Below, piece after piece: positions 55,101-63,812 of a DNA stretch of 64,000 bases; position 1 is the stretch's first letter; each line of letters opens with the position of its first letter. The stretch covers positions 8,417,001 to 8,481,000 of the forward strand of contig NZ_CP136624.1 of assembly GCF_032917945.1 (NCBI RefSeq). The letters run 5' to 3'. The notes under the pieces were generated by a model. It did not search any database and was not told where the DNA came from. It was given only the letters and a program-made list of their open reading frames with translations. This DNA is from Bradyrhizobium sp. sBnM-33 (GTDB taxonomy: Bacteria > Pseudomonadota > Alphaproteobacteria > Rhizobiales > Xanthobacteraceae). A program made the position numbers and the translations under genes.

Positions 55101-55114
55101 TGACGCAATAGTCA
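55101..55114. promoter_or_regulatory. TGAC-N6-GTCA operator, site 4
   Basis: TGACGCAATAGTCA followed by ATTTAT in the divergent gap between the degenerate SDR gene and the second nitronate-monooxygenase gene, 56 bases before the ATG at 55,170. Confidence 0.65.
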
Positions 55115-55169
55115 ATTTATTGTATTTCATGTTTATCGGCCGACTTGCAACGAGCAGAGAAGGTTCTGG

Positions 55170-56171
55170 ATGCTGCCCCCCGCTTTGAAGGGTCGTTTGC
55201 GACTCCCCGCCATAGCCTCGCCGATGTTCCTGGTCTCGGGCGTTGACCTGGTGGTCGCGACCAGCCGAGCCGGATTGGTAGGAAGCTTTCCAAGCCTCAA
55301 TCAGCGCACTTCCGAGGGATGCGAGGCTTGGCTGAAAGATATCCGATCGCGCCTTACGGACGCTGATGCGCCTTGGGCGATACAGTTCGCGGTTCATCGC
55401 ACACATAAGCGCATGGAGGAGGACCTCGCGCTGACCGTTAAGTATCAGGTGCCTATTTTGATCAGCGCCATAGGAATAACGAGAGAGGCGACGGACGCCG
55501 TGCACTCATATGGCGGTCTTGTCTTTCACGATGCAATAAATGTACGGCACGCAAAGAAGGCGCTCGACGCGAATGTGGATGGGATAATCGCCGTGTGCGC
55601 GGGTGCCGGCGGGCATTCCGGCACGTATTATCCATTTGCCTTCATCGGCGAATTGAAACCCCTCTTGGGCGACAAGGCGCTTATCCTGTCCGGCTGTATC
55701 GGTAACGGTCATTCCCTTGCGGGAGCGATAGCTGCTGGCGCGGACCTCGGATACATCGGCACCCGCTTCGTGAACACCAAGGAGAGTATTGCATCCGAGC
55801 GTATGAAGCAGCTGGTAATCGAATCCGACATCCGGGACGTCGTATATTCCTCTGAAATCGATGGTCTCGGGGCCAACTGGCTGAGACAAACGCTTCCGGA
55901 CAAGCCCGTTGGCAGTGACAAGCCGGGCGCCAGTCTTGCGGAGTTGCTATCTGACCATAAGCGCTGGCGCGATATTCTGAGCGCCGGACAGGGCGTCGGC
56001 CCGATAGACGATATTCCGACAGTTGCGGAGTTGGTCGAGAGAACCGAGCATGAGTATTTCTCGGCCGCGGAACGACTTCAGGTAGACCAAGACCCCCATC
56101 GGCACAACGGAAACGTTCGGACCGCCGGGTCAAGTCTTTCGGATACTTCAGCAGTTGAATTATCGCGGTAG
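55170..56171 (+). CDS. nitronate monooxygenase family flavoprotein
   Basis: A 333-residue paralogue of the protein at 43,580: LPAIASPMFLVSGVDLVVAT, then VCAGAGGHSGTYYPFAFIGE with the catalytic histidine kept, ILSGCIGNGHSLAGAIAAGA and LGYIGTRFVNTKES for FMN. It should oxidise a nitronate or act on a related enolate with O2. ATG at 55,170; AGAAGG precedes it. It is divergent from the degenerate SDR gene. Confidence 0.87.
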   Translation: MLPPALKGRLRLPAIASPMFLVSGVDLVVATSRAGLVGSFPSLNQRTSEGCEAWLKDIRSRLTDADAPWAIQFAVHRTHKRMEEDLALTVKYQVPILISAIGITREATDAVHSYGGLVFHDAINVRHAKKALDANVDGIIAVCAGAGGHSGTYYPFAFIGELKPLLGDKALILSGCIGNGHSLAGAIAAGADLGYIGTRFVNTKESIASERMKQLVIESDIRDVVYSSEIDGLGANWLRQTLPDKPVGSDKPGASLAELLSDHKRWRDILSAGQGVGPIDDIPTVAELVERTEHEYFSAAERLQVDQDPHRHNGNVRTAGSSLSDTSAVELSR

Positions 56172-56236
56172 TGCGTTAGCCGCACGATCACACTCGACGT
56201 GACTTGGAAAATAATGAATCGAAAGGGAGAAACGCC

Positions 56237-57445
56237 ATGGATCGACGCACTCTACTCTTGCTTGCGGCGGCTACTGCTCTTGGAGTCAATAGACGTGCCT
56301 CGGCTTCGGAGACGCCCGGTGTTACTTCGACCGAAATCAAGATCGGCAACACGGCGCCCTACAGCGGGCCTGCATCGGCGTTCGGCGTGATCGGCCAGGC
56401 ACTGAGCGCATACTTCCGGCAGGTAAATGACAACGGAGGCATTTCAGGACGCAAAATCAACTTCATCTCGCTCGATGATGCCTACAGTCCGCCGAAGACG
56501 GTCGAGCAAACGCGGCGCCTCGTCGAGAGCGATGAGGTAGCGTTCATACTCAACGGGATCGGTAGTGCTCCGCAGTTGGCCGTTCAGCGATACATGAACC
56601 AACGAAAAGTGCCGCAGTTGTTCGTAGGGGCCGGTGTGGACAAATGGAGCCAACCGGACAAGCTTCCGTGGTCGATTGGGTGGCAGCCCACTTTCCGTAC
56701 CGAGGCATCAATCTACGCGCGGTATATCGATGCTGAGAGACCGAACGGACGGGTTGCCATGCTGCACTCAGCGGAAGATGCCGGCAAGGATTACGTTGCA
56801 GGACTGAAGTCGGTATGGGGAGGCAACTTCGATAAGAAGGTAGCCCGACTGGCGACGTACGAAACGCAAGACCCCACAATTGAGAGTCAGATCGTCTCAT
56901 TGCACGCCTCTGGAGCCGATGTTCTGGTAATCACGGCAACGCCCAAGTACGTGGCCCAGGCGATCAGAAAGATCTATGAACTGAACTGGAAGCCATTGAC
57001 GTTGATCACCAACACAGGGATTTCCGTTGCGGCTGTGATCAATCCTGTGGGACCCGAGAAGGCAATAGGCGTCGTTTCTACCGGCTATCTGAAAGACAAC
57101 GGCGATCCCGTCTGGAAGGATGACCCCGGCATGAACGCATTCCGCAGGTTTATGAAGCAATACATGCCGAATGCGGATTTGGGTGATTCGAACTATGTTT
57201 TCGCCTATAGCGTCGCCGAGACCGCGCTGCATGTTCTCAAGCAGTGCGACGGGAATTTTTCGCGTGAGAACATCATGAAGGAGGCAACGAACATTCGCAA
57301 TTTGGCGCTCTCGTGCTTGCTTCCCGGCATTGTGCTCAACACCGACTCGAAAAATTTCCGTCCGATACGACAAATGCAACTTCAAAGGTGGACCGGCACG
57401 CATTGGGAGCGCTTCGGCGATCTAATCGACGGGTCAACAACGTGA
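56237..57445 (+). CDS. branched-chain-type ABC solute-binding protein
   Basis: A 402-residue periplasmic binding protein with a signal (RRTLLLLAAATALGV, ending ASA-SE), then TSTEIKIGNTAPYSGPASAF, GGISGRKINFISLDDAY and the central LHASGADVLVITATPKY. It belongs to the LivJ-like aromatic/aliphatic-acid clade. AAGGGAG precedes the ATG at 56,237. No permease or ATPase is beside it, so it is an orphan within this window. Confidence 0.9.
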   Translation: MDRRTLLLLAAATALGVNRRASASETPGVTSTEIKIGNTAPYSGPASAFGVIGQALSAYFRQVNDNGGISGRKINFISLDDAYSPPKTVEQTRRLVESDEVAFILNGIGSAPQLAVQRYMNQRKVPQLFVGAGVDKWSQPDKLPWSIGWQPTFRTEASIYARYIDAERPNGRVAMLHSAEDAGKDYVAGLKSVWGGNFDKKVARLATYETQDPTIESQIVSLHASGADVLVITATPKYVAQAIRKIYELNWKPLTLITNTGISVAAVINPVGPEKAIGVVSTGYLKDNGDPVWKDDPGMNAFRRFMKQYMPNADLGDSNYVFAYSVAETALHVLKQCDGNFSRENIMKEATNIRNLALSCLLPGIVLNTDSKNFRPIRQMQLQRWTGTHWERFGDLIDGSTT

Positions 57446-57623
57446 TCACTAAACAACCGCGATTAGTAAATGCGAGGAGATTGCCAGTGCGTCTGCCAAC
57501 TCTCGCTCCGGCTCGAATACCCCGCCCTTCTCTCACTCTCGGGGCGTTACGGAGTTTCACCTCAAAAGGAGGTTTGCGCCGCCCTGATCTCGCGGACGGC
57601 GTTTGTCGAGAAAGTTTCGGTAT

Positions 57624-58391
57624 ATGTACAGAACGAGTCGTCTATTTGAACTGATCAGCGTGTTGCGCGCACGCAGGATGCCCGTTACGGCCCTCTATCT
57701 TGCGCGTGAACTGGGTATCTCGCAGCGGAGCATATACCGAGACATTGAAACGTTGCGTTCGCTGGGAGCGCCTATCGAGGGGCAAGCAGGTATCGGCTAT
57801 TGTTTGAGAGAAGGATTTTTTCTTCCGGAGTTCGCATTCTCAACGGACGAACTGGACGCGTTGATACTCGGTCTAGGCTGGGTGCGGCAGCGGGCCGATC
57901 CTGCCTTGGCACCATGCAGCGAAAGCGCCTTGGCGAAAATACTTTCCGCGAGAAAGAACGGGTCCTCGACGAGCGATGAGCCACCTGCTCTCGTAACCGC
58001 GGCCTCAGCGTCTGAGCTCATGGACCCTCCGCAGGTCGCACTTCTGCGAGATGCCATCCGTCGGCAACGCAAAGTCGCGATCAGCTACGAAGACGCCCAC
58101 GGCTCGTTATCGGATCGCAGCATCTGGCCGATCGCAATCGTCTATTTCGACGACGTGCGCGTACTGGCGGCTTGGTGCGAACACAGATCGGCCTTCCGCC
58201 ACTTCCGTGTCGATCGTTTGCACCTCAGGACGATTTCGGAGGAGCGCTACCCCGGGCGACGCCAATCGATCGTGAGGCGGTGGCGGCAGCAGGATCGTGA
58301 CTGGCGTTCGATCCTGACAGTTTCTGACACGTCGACACGCTACCAATTGACGGGTGCACTCGCTCCCGGTGCCATGTCAAAGGAAAGATAA
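57624..58391 (+). CDS. HTH/WYL-domain transcriptional regulator
   Basis: A 255-residue YafY-like regulator: DeoR-type winged helix (RLFELISVLRARRMPVTALY, GISQRSIYRDIETLRSLGAP, residues 4-55) and a WYL ligand domain (RKVAISYEDAHGSLSDRSIW, HFRVDRLHLR). It is immediately followed by the DUF1330 gene with no gap. Start is the ATG at 57,624; a TTG at 57,603 is possible. Confidence 0.88.
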   Translation: MYRTSRLFELISVLRARRMPVTALYLARELGISQRSIYRDIETLRSLGAPIEGQAGIGYCLREGFFLPEFAFSTDELDALILGLGWVRQRADPALAPCSESALAKILSARKNGSSTSDEPPALVTAASASELMDPPQVALLRDAIRRQRKVAISYEDAHGSLSDRSIWPIAIVYFDDVRVLAAWCEHRSAFRHFRVDRLHLRTISEERYPGRRQSIVRRWRQQDRDWRSILTVSDTSTRYQLTGALAPGAMSKER

Positions 58392-58763
58392 ATGGTTTCA
58401 TTGTCACCTGTCGCGATCGACGCCTTCCTGACTGGAGACGACGATTCAGCCGTTATAATGTTGAATCTGCTTCGATTCGAACCCGATGGCGGCCGAGAGA
58501 AATATCTGGAATACTTACAAATGGCCAAGCCGATTCTGGCTCGATTTGGTGCGAAAATCCTATTCGGCGGCGATGGTCTGCCGGTGCTCACGACAGGGCA
58601 AGCACAGGAATGGGATGCCGCTGTGCTGGTTCAGTATCCGCGCCGATCCGCATTCAAGAATATGATTGATGATCCGGAATACCATAAGGCGTTTAAGATT
58701 GGAGTAGCAGCAATTTCTGATATCGTGCTGCAACCTCTGAAGCGTATCGACAGTCTGATGTAA
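58392..58763 (+). CDS. DUF1330-like small protein
   Basis: A 123-residue protein with the DUF1330 ferredoxin-like barrel pattern: VIMLNLLRFEPDGGREKYLE, a central GGDGLPVL and VQYPRRSAFKNMIDDPEYHK. The biochemical role is unknown. Its ATG directly adjoins the WYL regulator stop, so both share a transcript. Confidence 0.8.
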   Translation: MVSLSPVAIDAFLTGDDDSAVIMLNLLRFEPDGGREKYLEYLQMAKPILARFGAKILFGGDGLPVLTTGQAQEWDAAVLVQYPRRSAFKNMIDDPEYHKAFKIGVAAISDIVLQPLKRIDSLM

Positions 58764-59282
58764 CGCGAGGAGTTTGATTGCCGCGCCGATGGAAAATAGA
58801 CGGTCGCGCGGCACTTCAAACGTCGTGTTCATAAAGGGCATCCCGTTAGCTGGGTGTTTCGGAAAAAGCGGCTGCGGGATGATCATCGCCGACTCACATA
58901 TTGCGGCCGTCGTTCAGGGCTTCCAGGTATTGCGCACCGGTACGTAGCATGGTCAGATCCATTGGCTCGGGAATTTGGCGCCGGCAGAATCAAGCCATTT
59001 GCCGGAGGGTTGCGTAGTTGCGGCTGTGATAGATCAGGGCTCGCCGTCGTCGGCATGCGCGGTGGAGAGCACTTCGGAAGATCACGCTTTGCGTGCCAAC
59101 TTCGCGGATATCGAGCGCGACGCGTGAGGTCACGCAGTACGGTGAGCAGGTGGCAAGCACGGCCAGTTCGGTCCAGCACACCGCTCATTGCTACCCGAAC
59201 GACGCCTGCGAACATCTGCGACAGGCCGACCTGATCGGCGCCAAGGCTGCTGACGCAGAGCACGCCATTCGCTTTGACCACT
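58764..59282. other. stretch without recognised gene
   Basis: About 500 bases between the DUF1330 gene and the truncated end of the mmsA pseudogene. Long frames exist on both strands, but none keeps one reading frame with family motifs; this is probably rearranged or decaying DNA that cut off the mmsA remnant at about 59,283. Confidence 0.35.
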
Positions 59283-59547
59283 TTGGGTGCCAGTCTCGCA
59301 ATAAGCTCGTCCGCAGTGCGCTGACCGACAGGGACGCCACGCAGATCGCCATGCAGCGTTCCCCCGCCGATCCGTAGGACGCTCCCATAAGCGCGTCCAC
59401 CGCCTGATCGAGGTCCGCATCAGGCAAAATGATCATGTGATTTTTCGGTAGTGTCTCAGTTTGAAATTTCGGGGCCTTTTTCTTGTAAGGCCCTCGGACC
59501 CGCAGGCTCTTCCCGCGCGTCGATCAGAGCAACGACGTCCGACATTT

Positions 59548-59661
59548 TCAGACCACATCCGGGGTGCTGTCCTCTATCTCGCCTGTCGAGATCTTCGCGA
59601 CCATGACGGCGTTGCCGATCACGTCGGCTGGGCGCTTCTCGCCTTTAGGTTCGGTTGGCAT
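59548..59661 (-). CDS. truncated KRPADVIGNA-type small protein in element
   Basis: A 37-residue frame: EPKGEKRPADVIGNAVMVAK then ISTGEIED. KRPADVIGNA is the start of a small family common in Rhizobiales (often called RNA-binding or histone-like), normally about 70-75 residues with an Ala/Lys-rich tail; here it stops early. It begins within the last bases of the preceding small gene. Function unknown. Confidence 0.45.
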   Translation of the reverse strand: MPTEPKGEKRPADVIGNAVMVAKISTGEIEDSTPDVV

Positions 59662-59890
59662 TGGAGCTAGCCCCTTTCACCTTGCTAACAGCCCTCATCC
59701 AGTCTTCCCACATTGCTGGATCGCTCGGAAATTTGTCGGTCCAGGTAGACCTTGAAAGGCCGCCGAGAAGTATGGCTATGTCGTCAGAATGCATTCCGTC
59801 ACGACGCCAATAGGCGTCAAGAAACTCCACCATGGCATCATATGCTTGCAACTCATCAAGATGCAGAACGGGGGTTATTTGGCGGTTCAT
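59645..59890 (-). CDS. small acidic protein inside the element
   Basis: An 81-residue frame filling half the element: HLDELQAYDAMVEFLDAYWR, HSDDIAILLGGLSR and PSDPAMWEDWMRAVSKVKG. The AYxAMxxFLxAYWxR ... SDDIAxLL ... DPAMWxDW pattern recurs in small hypothetical, partly immunity-like proteins that I have seen in alphaproteobacteria. No ribosome site is clear and the start (59,890, or 59,947) is uncertain. It overlaps the next small gene, as in an operon. Confidence 0.5.
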   Translation of the reverse strand: MNRQITPVLHLDELQAYDAMVEFLDAYWRRDGMHSDDIAILLGGLSRSTWTDKFPSDPAMWEDWMRAVSKVKGASSNANRT

Positions 59891-60884
59891 AGGGCTAAGC
59901 ATATAGGAGGCGGCGTCGGAATGCGACAGGTGCGTCAATCGGGGCAAATTTCAAACTGAGACACTACCGATTTTTCGCGCCACCGAAGGGCCGGCACCGC
60001 TTTCCATGTTTTGCTGCGGTTTTGTAGATACGCCCGGCTATGGGCGTGGATCCGACAAAGCTGATGGCCGCAGTATCGGGATGGTGGAGCAACGCATCGA
60101 CTGCTTCCTTGTCGCCTTGAATGACGTTGAAGACACCGTCGGGTAAACCAGCTTCCTTCAGCCAGTCGGCAAATCAGCAATGATGCTGTCGGATCCCGCT
60201 CCGATGGCTTCAAGATGAAACAGTTTCCGCACGCCAGCGCGACCGGAAACATCCACATCGGGACCATCGCGGGAAAATTGAACGGCGTGATGCCCGCGAC
60301 GACGCCGAGCGGCCTGACGGAATGGCTGTCAATGCGGGAGCTGACATTCTCGGTGATTTCGCCCTTCAGCAGATGCGGGGCGCCGGTCGCGAATTCAATG
60401 ACTTCCAGACCACGCTGCATTTCGCCCACCGTGTCTGCGTGGATTTTGTCATGTTCCTTGTTACAGCAGACGCCAATTCGGACGTTCGATCCTCAACGAG
60501 ACGCAGGAACTTGTTCAGGATACGCGCGCGCCGGAGCGGCGCGGCATCAGCCCAAGCTTCGAATGCGTTCGATGCAATATCCACTGCGCAGTCGACATCA
60601 GTCTTACTTGCCAGTGTCGACCCCCCGACATGATGACCAATAAATCTCACCACTTTGTCTCCCTGATCGAGCTTTGGACGCTTACGAGATGCGCCGCCAC
60701 AACCTGCGCTGCCGATCCGACCTAGCTCGCCAGCCAAATTGCTCCAAGATTCACTGCAAGCCCGACGGCAGCCAGAACGCGCATGCCGCATTCGGTGAGA
60801 GCCGGCAGGTCGGTGTCCGGTGTGCCAGAGCGGATGCATTGCCCGATAGCTTTCACAGGATCCGGCGATGCCGGTATGCTGACC

Positions 60885-62093
60885 TCACTTGACCAGGTAG
60901 CAGCCGCCTTCGTTGAGCGGACGAAACGCGCGATCTGCCTCTACATTTCCGACCGCTTTATAGTAGTCCCAAGCCCCCCTTGATTCGCTGCGGGATTTCA
61001 CTTGGTACAACGTTATGGGATAGAGAACCCGGCCGTCGATGCGAATCGAGCCGGCATTGCCGAAATAGTCGACTGGAGCCTTTCGCATCTCCGCCGCGAC
61101 CACATCGGCATCTACTGAGTCAGCGCTCTTCACTGCTTTCAGATAGTGCGTGATGGACGCATAGACAGATGCTTGCTCCTTCGTCGGCATTCGCTTGGTT
61201 TTTTCGAAATAGCGCTTCGACCAGGTCCTAGCCACGTCGTTCTGATCCCAATAGAACCCTTCGGAAAGCAACAATCCGTTCGTCGCATCCAGGCCCAGAC
61301 TGTGGACGTCAGTCAGATACACAAGAAATCCGACCAGCTTCTGTCCGCTGTCGGTGATGCCAAACTCCTTGGCTTGCTTGATCGAATTGATCAAATCGGC
61401 CCCGCCGTTCAGAAGTCCGATGATTTGAGCCTTGGAACTCTGCGCTTGCAGAAGGAAGGAGCTCAAGTCGGCAGTATTGATTGGATGTCGCGCTACTCCA
61501 AGCACGGATCCGCCGGCTTCGGTTATGAATGCCGTGACGTCCCGTTCCAACGCATGGCCGAACGCATAATCGGCTTCTACGAAAAACCAGGTCTTGCCTC
61601 CATTCTTTACAGTGTTTTGTGCGGAGGCCTTCGAATAGGCATAGGTGTCGTCCTGCCACGCCGTGCTATAGGGTGAACAGGCCTTCCCGGAAAGATCCGA
61701 TGTCGATCCTTGCATCAGCGTGATGCGACGAGCCCGTCGGCCGACCTCTTGCACTGCCAACGCAACGGACGAGACCGGCACGTCGGCGATGGCATCGACG
61801 CCGTCGACGTCGAACCAACGACGTGCTGTTGCCGATCCGACATCGGCCTTGTTCTGGTGGTCGGCAGAAATGATCTGCACGGGCACACCATTGATAGCTC
61901 CTCCGAGATCATCGACAGCCATCTGTGCAGCGACGACAGAGCCCGGACCACCCAAGTCGGCATAGGGGCCGCTCATATCGTTGAGGATCCCGATCTTGAC
62001 GACGTCCTTCTCGATCTTGGCGTCGCAGGGCACGATGGTGGAAAGCCCCAGCAAAGCCACAACGCTCATAGCGACACAGTACCGAATGATCAT
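60885..62093 (-). CDS. branched-chain-type ABC solute-binding protein
   Basis: A 402-residue periplasmic binding protein with a signal peptide (MSVVALLGLSTIVPCDA) and mature start DVVKIGILNDMSGPYADLGG; TWFFVEADYAFGHALERDVT and IDGRVLYPITLYQVKSRSES are typical of the aromatic/aliphatic-acid LivJ clade. It lies 40 bases downstream of hyuB on the same strand and is likely part of that transcript; no permease is present nearby. Confidence 0.9.
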   Translation of the reverse strand: MIIRYCVAMSVVALLGLSTIVPCDAKIEKDVVKIGILNDMSGPYADLGGPGSVVAAQMAVDDLGGAINGVPVQIISADHQNKADVGSATARRWFDVDGVDAIADVPVSSVALAVQEVGRRARRITLMQGSTSDLSGKACSPYSTAWQDDTYAYSKASAQNTVKNGGKTWFFVEADYAFGHALERDVTAFITEAGGSVLGVARHPINTADLSSFLLQAQSSKAQIIGLLNGGADLINSIKQAKEFGITDSGQKLVGFLVYLTDVHSLGLDATNGLLLSEGFYWDQNDVARTWSKRYFEKTKRMPTKEQASVYASITHYLKAVKSADSVDADVVAAEMRKAPVDYFGNAGSIRIDGRVLYPITLYQVKSRSESRGAWDYYKAVGNVEADRAFRPLNEGGCYLVK

Positions 62094-62132
62094 GGGTGAT
62101 GCCTCATCGTTGCTGAAAACGCGCCGTCCATC

Positions 62133-63809
62133 TCATCGGACGATGCTTCGATCGATCATCGCGGAGGTGTCCTCCGCCATGACCAGACCTTGCTCACAAT
62201 CGTTCCGAACGTGCCTGGGGTCGCGATCCCGGGGATCGCCATATCCGCCTCCGCCGGCGGTCTCGATCACGAGACGATCGCCCCGCCAAAGCTCCGTGTT
62301 GCCTTTCGACGGAAGCGTGATCAGCTCGCCATCGCGTTCCACGACAAACCGGGATTTCGCGCCGGCCTTCCCGCCGAACAATCCCCATGGCGGTATCTTG
62401 AACCGATCGGAGTAGGAATTGAACGTTACGCCATCGTCCATGATGCGATAGACCCGTCGCGCACCCAGGCCTCCCCGGTGTTTCCCCGCACCGGCCGAGC
62501 CGCGGCGCAGCGCGTACTCCTCCACCCGCATGAAGGGGTAATCGGCCTCGAGCGACTCGACAGGTACATTCGAGCAATTTCCCACGTAGCCATCGACGAC
62601 GTCCGCCCCGTCCGAGCCGGCCGAGGCGCCCCACCCTCCACCGACGACCTCCATGTAGACACGGTATCGATCGGAGCCCATATGACCCATGCCGATCGCG
62701 TTCGTCGTATCGTGACCGGACGTCAGTACCTGGTCCGGAACCACTTCAGACATCGCGAGCATGATCGAATTGTAGACCCGATGGCATGCGTTGTTGCGGG
62801 CCCTTACCGCCAGGGGCTGGCTAGGATTGAGAAACGATCCATAAGGTACTTTCACGCAGCGGATCGGCCGATAGAGACCGTCATTCACCGGAATGCGCCC
62901 TCCCCCCAGCAAGATCGCAATGGCTCCATAGGCCGCCGATACCGTCGACGCGTGCGGTGAATTGATCATTCCCTTCGTCTGCGGCGAGCTGCCGTCGAAA
63001 TCGATTTCGATCTCGTCGCCATCGATGGTAATTTTGACGGCAACCCGTAATGGATCCGCTGTGAATCCGTTGTCGTCGACAAAATCTTCCGCGCGATAAA
63101 CGCCGTCAGGAATTGCGCGCACGGCGTCGCGGGCGAGCCGCTCGGAATAATCCTGAAGATCACGCGCCGCAGCCAGCACCGTCTCCTCGCCGAATCGATC
63201 GAGCATCTCTATGAAGCGAGCCTGACCGGTCCGATTGGCGGCCAGCTGTGCATAGATATCGCCCATAACGTCGTCGGGCGGACGGACGTTGATTCTGATG
63301 AATTGTTCCAGAAGGCCGTCGCCGAGATCGCGATCCACGTCGAACCGGCATAGCGGGATACGCAGGCCTTCCGAGAACACGTCAGTGGCGCTCGCGTTGG
63401 GGCCGGCCGCGCCTCCTCCGACATCGATGTGATGGCCGAGCGAAGCGCTAAACGCCAGCAACTTGTCACGATAGAAAACCGGTGTGAATAGAACGATGTC
63501 GTTGAGGTGCTGGGCACCGTGATAGGGATCGTTCGTAATCAGACCTTCGTTTGGCTTGATGGTCGAGAGATCGAACTTCGCGGCAAACGCCTCAAACACC
63601 TTGCCGAAGGAGTTCATGTGGATCGGGCAAAACTGTGCCTGGGCGATGATGCGGCCATTGCGATCGAGAAAGGACGTCGAACAGTCTCTGGCTTCGCGGA
63701 TGATGGTGGAATAGGCCGAGCGCACGAGCTTCTCGCCCATTTCCTGCGCCATGCCGTGCAGCCCGTGGCTGATGATGTTGAAGGTCGCTTGATTGAGATT
63801 CGTGCGCAT
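62133..63809 (-). CDS. hydantoinase B / oxoprolinase beta-like subunit
   Basis: A 558-residue HyuB-family subunit: FNIISHGLHGMAQEMGEKLV, ITNDPYHGAQHLNDIVLFTP, FSASLGHHIDVGGGAAGPNA (metal-binding region), DFDGSSPQTKGMINSPHAST and a GGGGYGDPRDRD end. With HyuA it would form an ATP-dependent amide/lactam hydrolase or carboxylase (N-methylhydantoinase, 5-oxoprolinase, acetophenone carboxylase). Which reaction cannot be told. It starts 3 bases after the hyuA stop. Confidence 0.92.
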   Translation of the reverse strand: MRTNLNQATFNIISHGLHGMAQEMGEKLVRSAYSTIIREARDCSTSFLDRNGRIIAQAQFCPIHMNSFGKVFEAFAAKFDLSTIKPNEGLITNDPYHGAQHLNDIVLFTPVFYRDKLLAFSASLGHHIDVGGGAAGPNASATDVFSEGLRIPLCRFDVDRDLGDGLLEQFIRINVRPPDDVMGDIYAQLAANRTGQARFIEMLDRFGEETVLAAARDLQDYSERLARDAVRAIPDGVYRAEDFVDDNGFTADPLRVAVKITIDGDEIEIDFDGSSPQTKGMINSPHASTVSAAYGAIAILLGGGRIPVNDGLYRPIRCVKVPYGSFLNPSQPLAVRARNNACHRVYNSIMLAMSEVVPDQVLTSGHDTTNAIGMGHMGSDRYRVYMEVVGGGWGASAGSDGADVVDGYVGNCSNVPVESLEADYPFMRVEEYALRRGSAGAGKHRGGLGARRVYRIMDDGVTFNSYSDRFKIPPWGLFGGKAGAKSRFVVERDGELITLPSKGNTELWRGDRLVIETAGGGGYGDPRDRDPRHVRNDCEQGLVMAEDTSAMIDRSIVR

Positions 63810-63812
63810 GAT

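Larger units (their letters stand above)
59447..59968. mobile_element. 522 bp non-autonomous transposable element with 8 bp target duplication
   Basis: Perfect 23 bp inverted ends, beginning GGTAGTGTCTCAG (59,447-59,469 and 59,946-59,968), are flanked by the direct repeat GATTTTTC (59,439-59,446 and 59,969-59,976). Removing the element and one repeat restores the mmsA frame at AKN/HMI. There is no transposase; it holds two short minus-strand genes. The 8 bp duplication is compatible with IS1595- or IS66-like transposases; family is an inference. Confidence 0.9.
59283..60653 (-). pseudogene. second mmsA copy, decayed and interrupted
   Basis: The minus strand keeps an MmsA-like sequence split over frames: VVRFIGHHVGG with a gap, TLASKTDVDCAVDIASNAF and [14 protein letters not shown], a frameshift, then [20 protein letters not shown] and [20 protein letters not shown], another frameshift, the [17 protein letters not shown] part, an inserted 522 bp element, then [20 protein letters not shown] and the active-site [10 protein letters not shown], ending about residue 300 of 499. 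Start was probably GTG near 60,653 behind GGGAG. It is homologous to the intact gene at 32,543 but clearly diverged. Confidence 0.88.

Noticed and set aside
58883..59281. 132-residue minus-strand frame continuing the mmsA remnant
   Set aside because: Leaves mmsA similarity after the APKV segment and shows no other family; treated as rearranged DNA.
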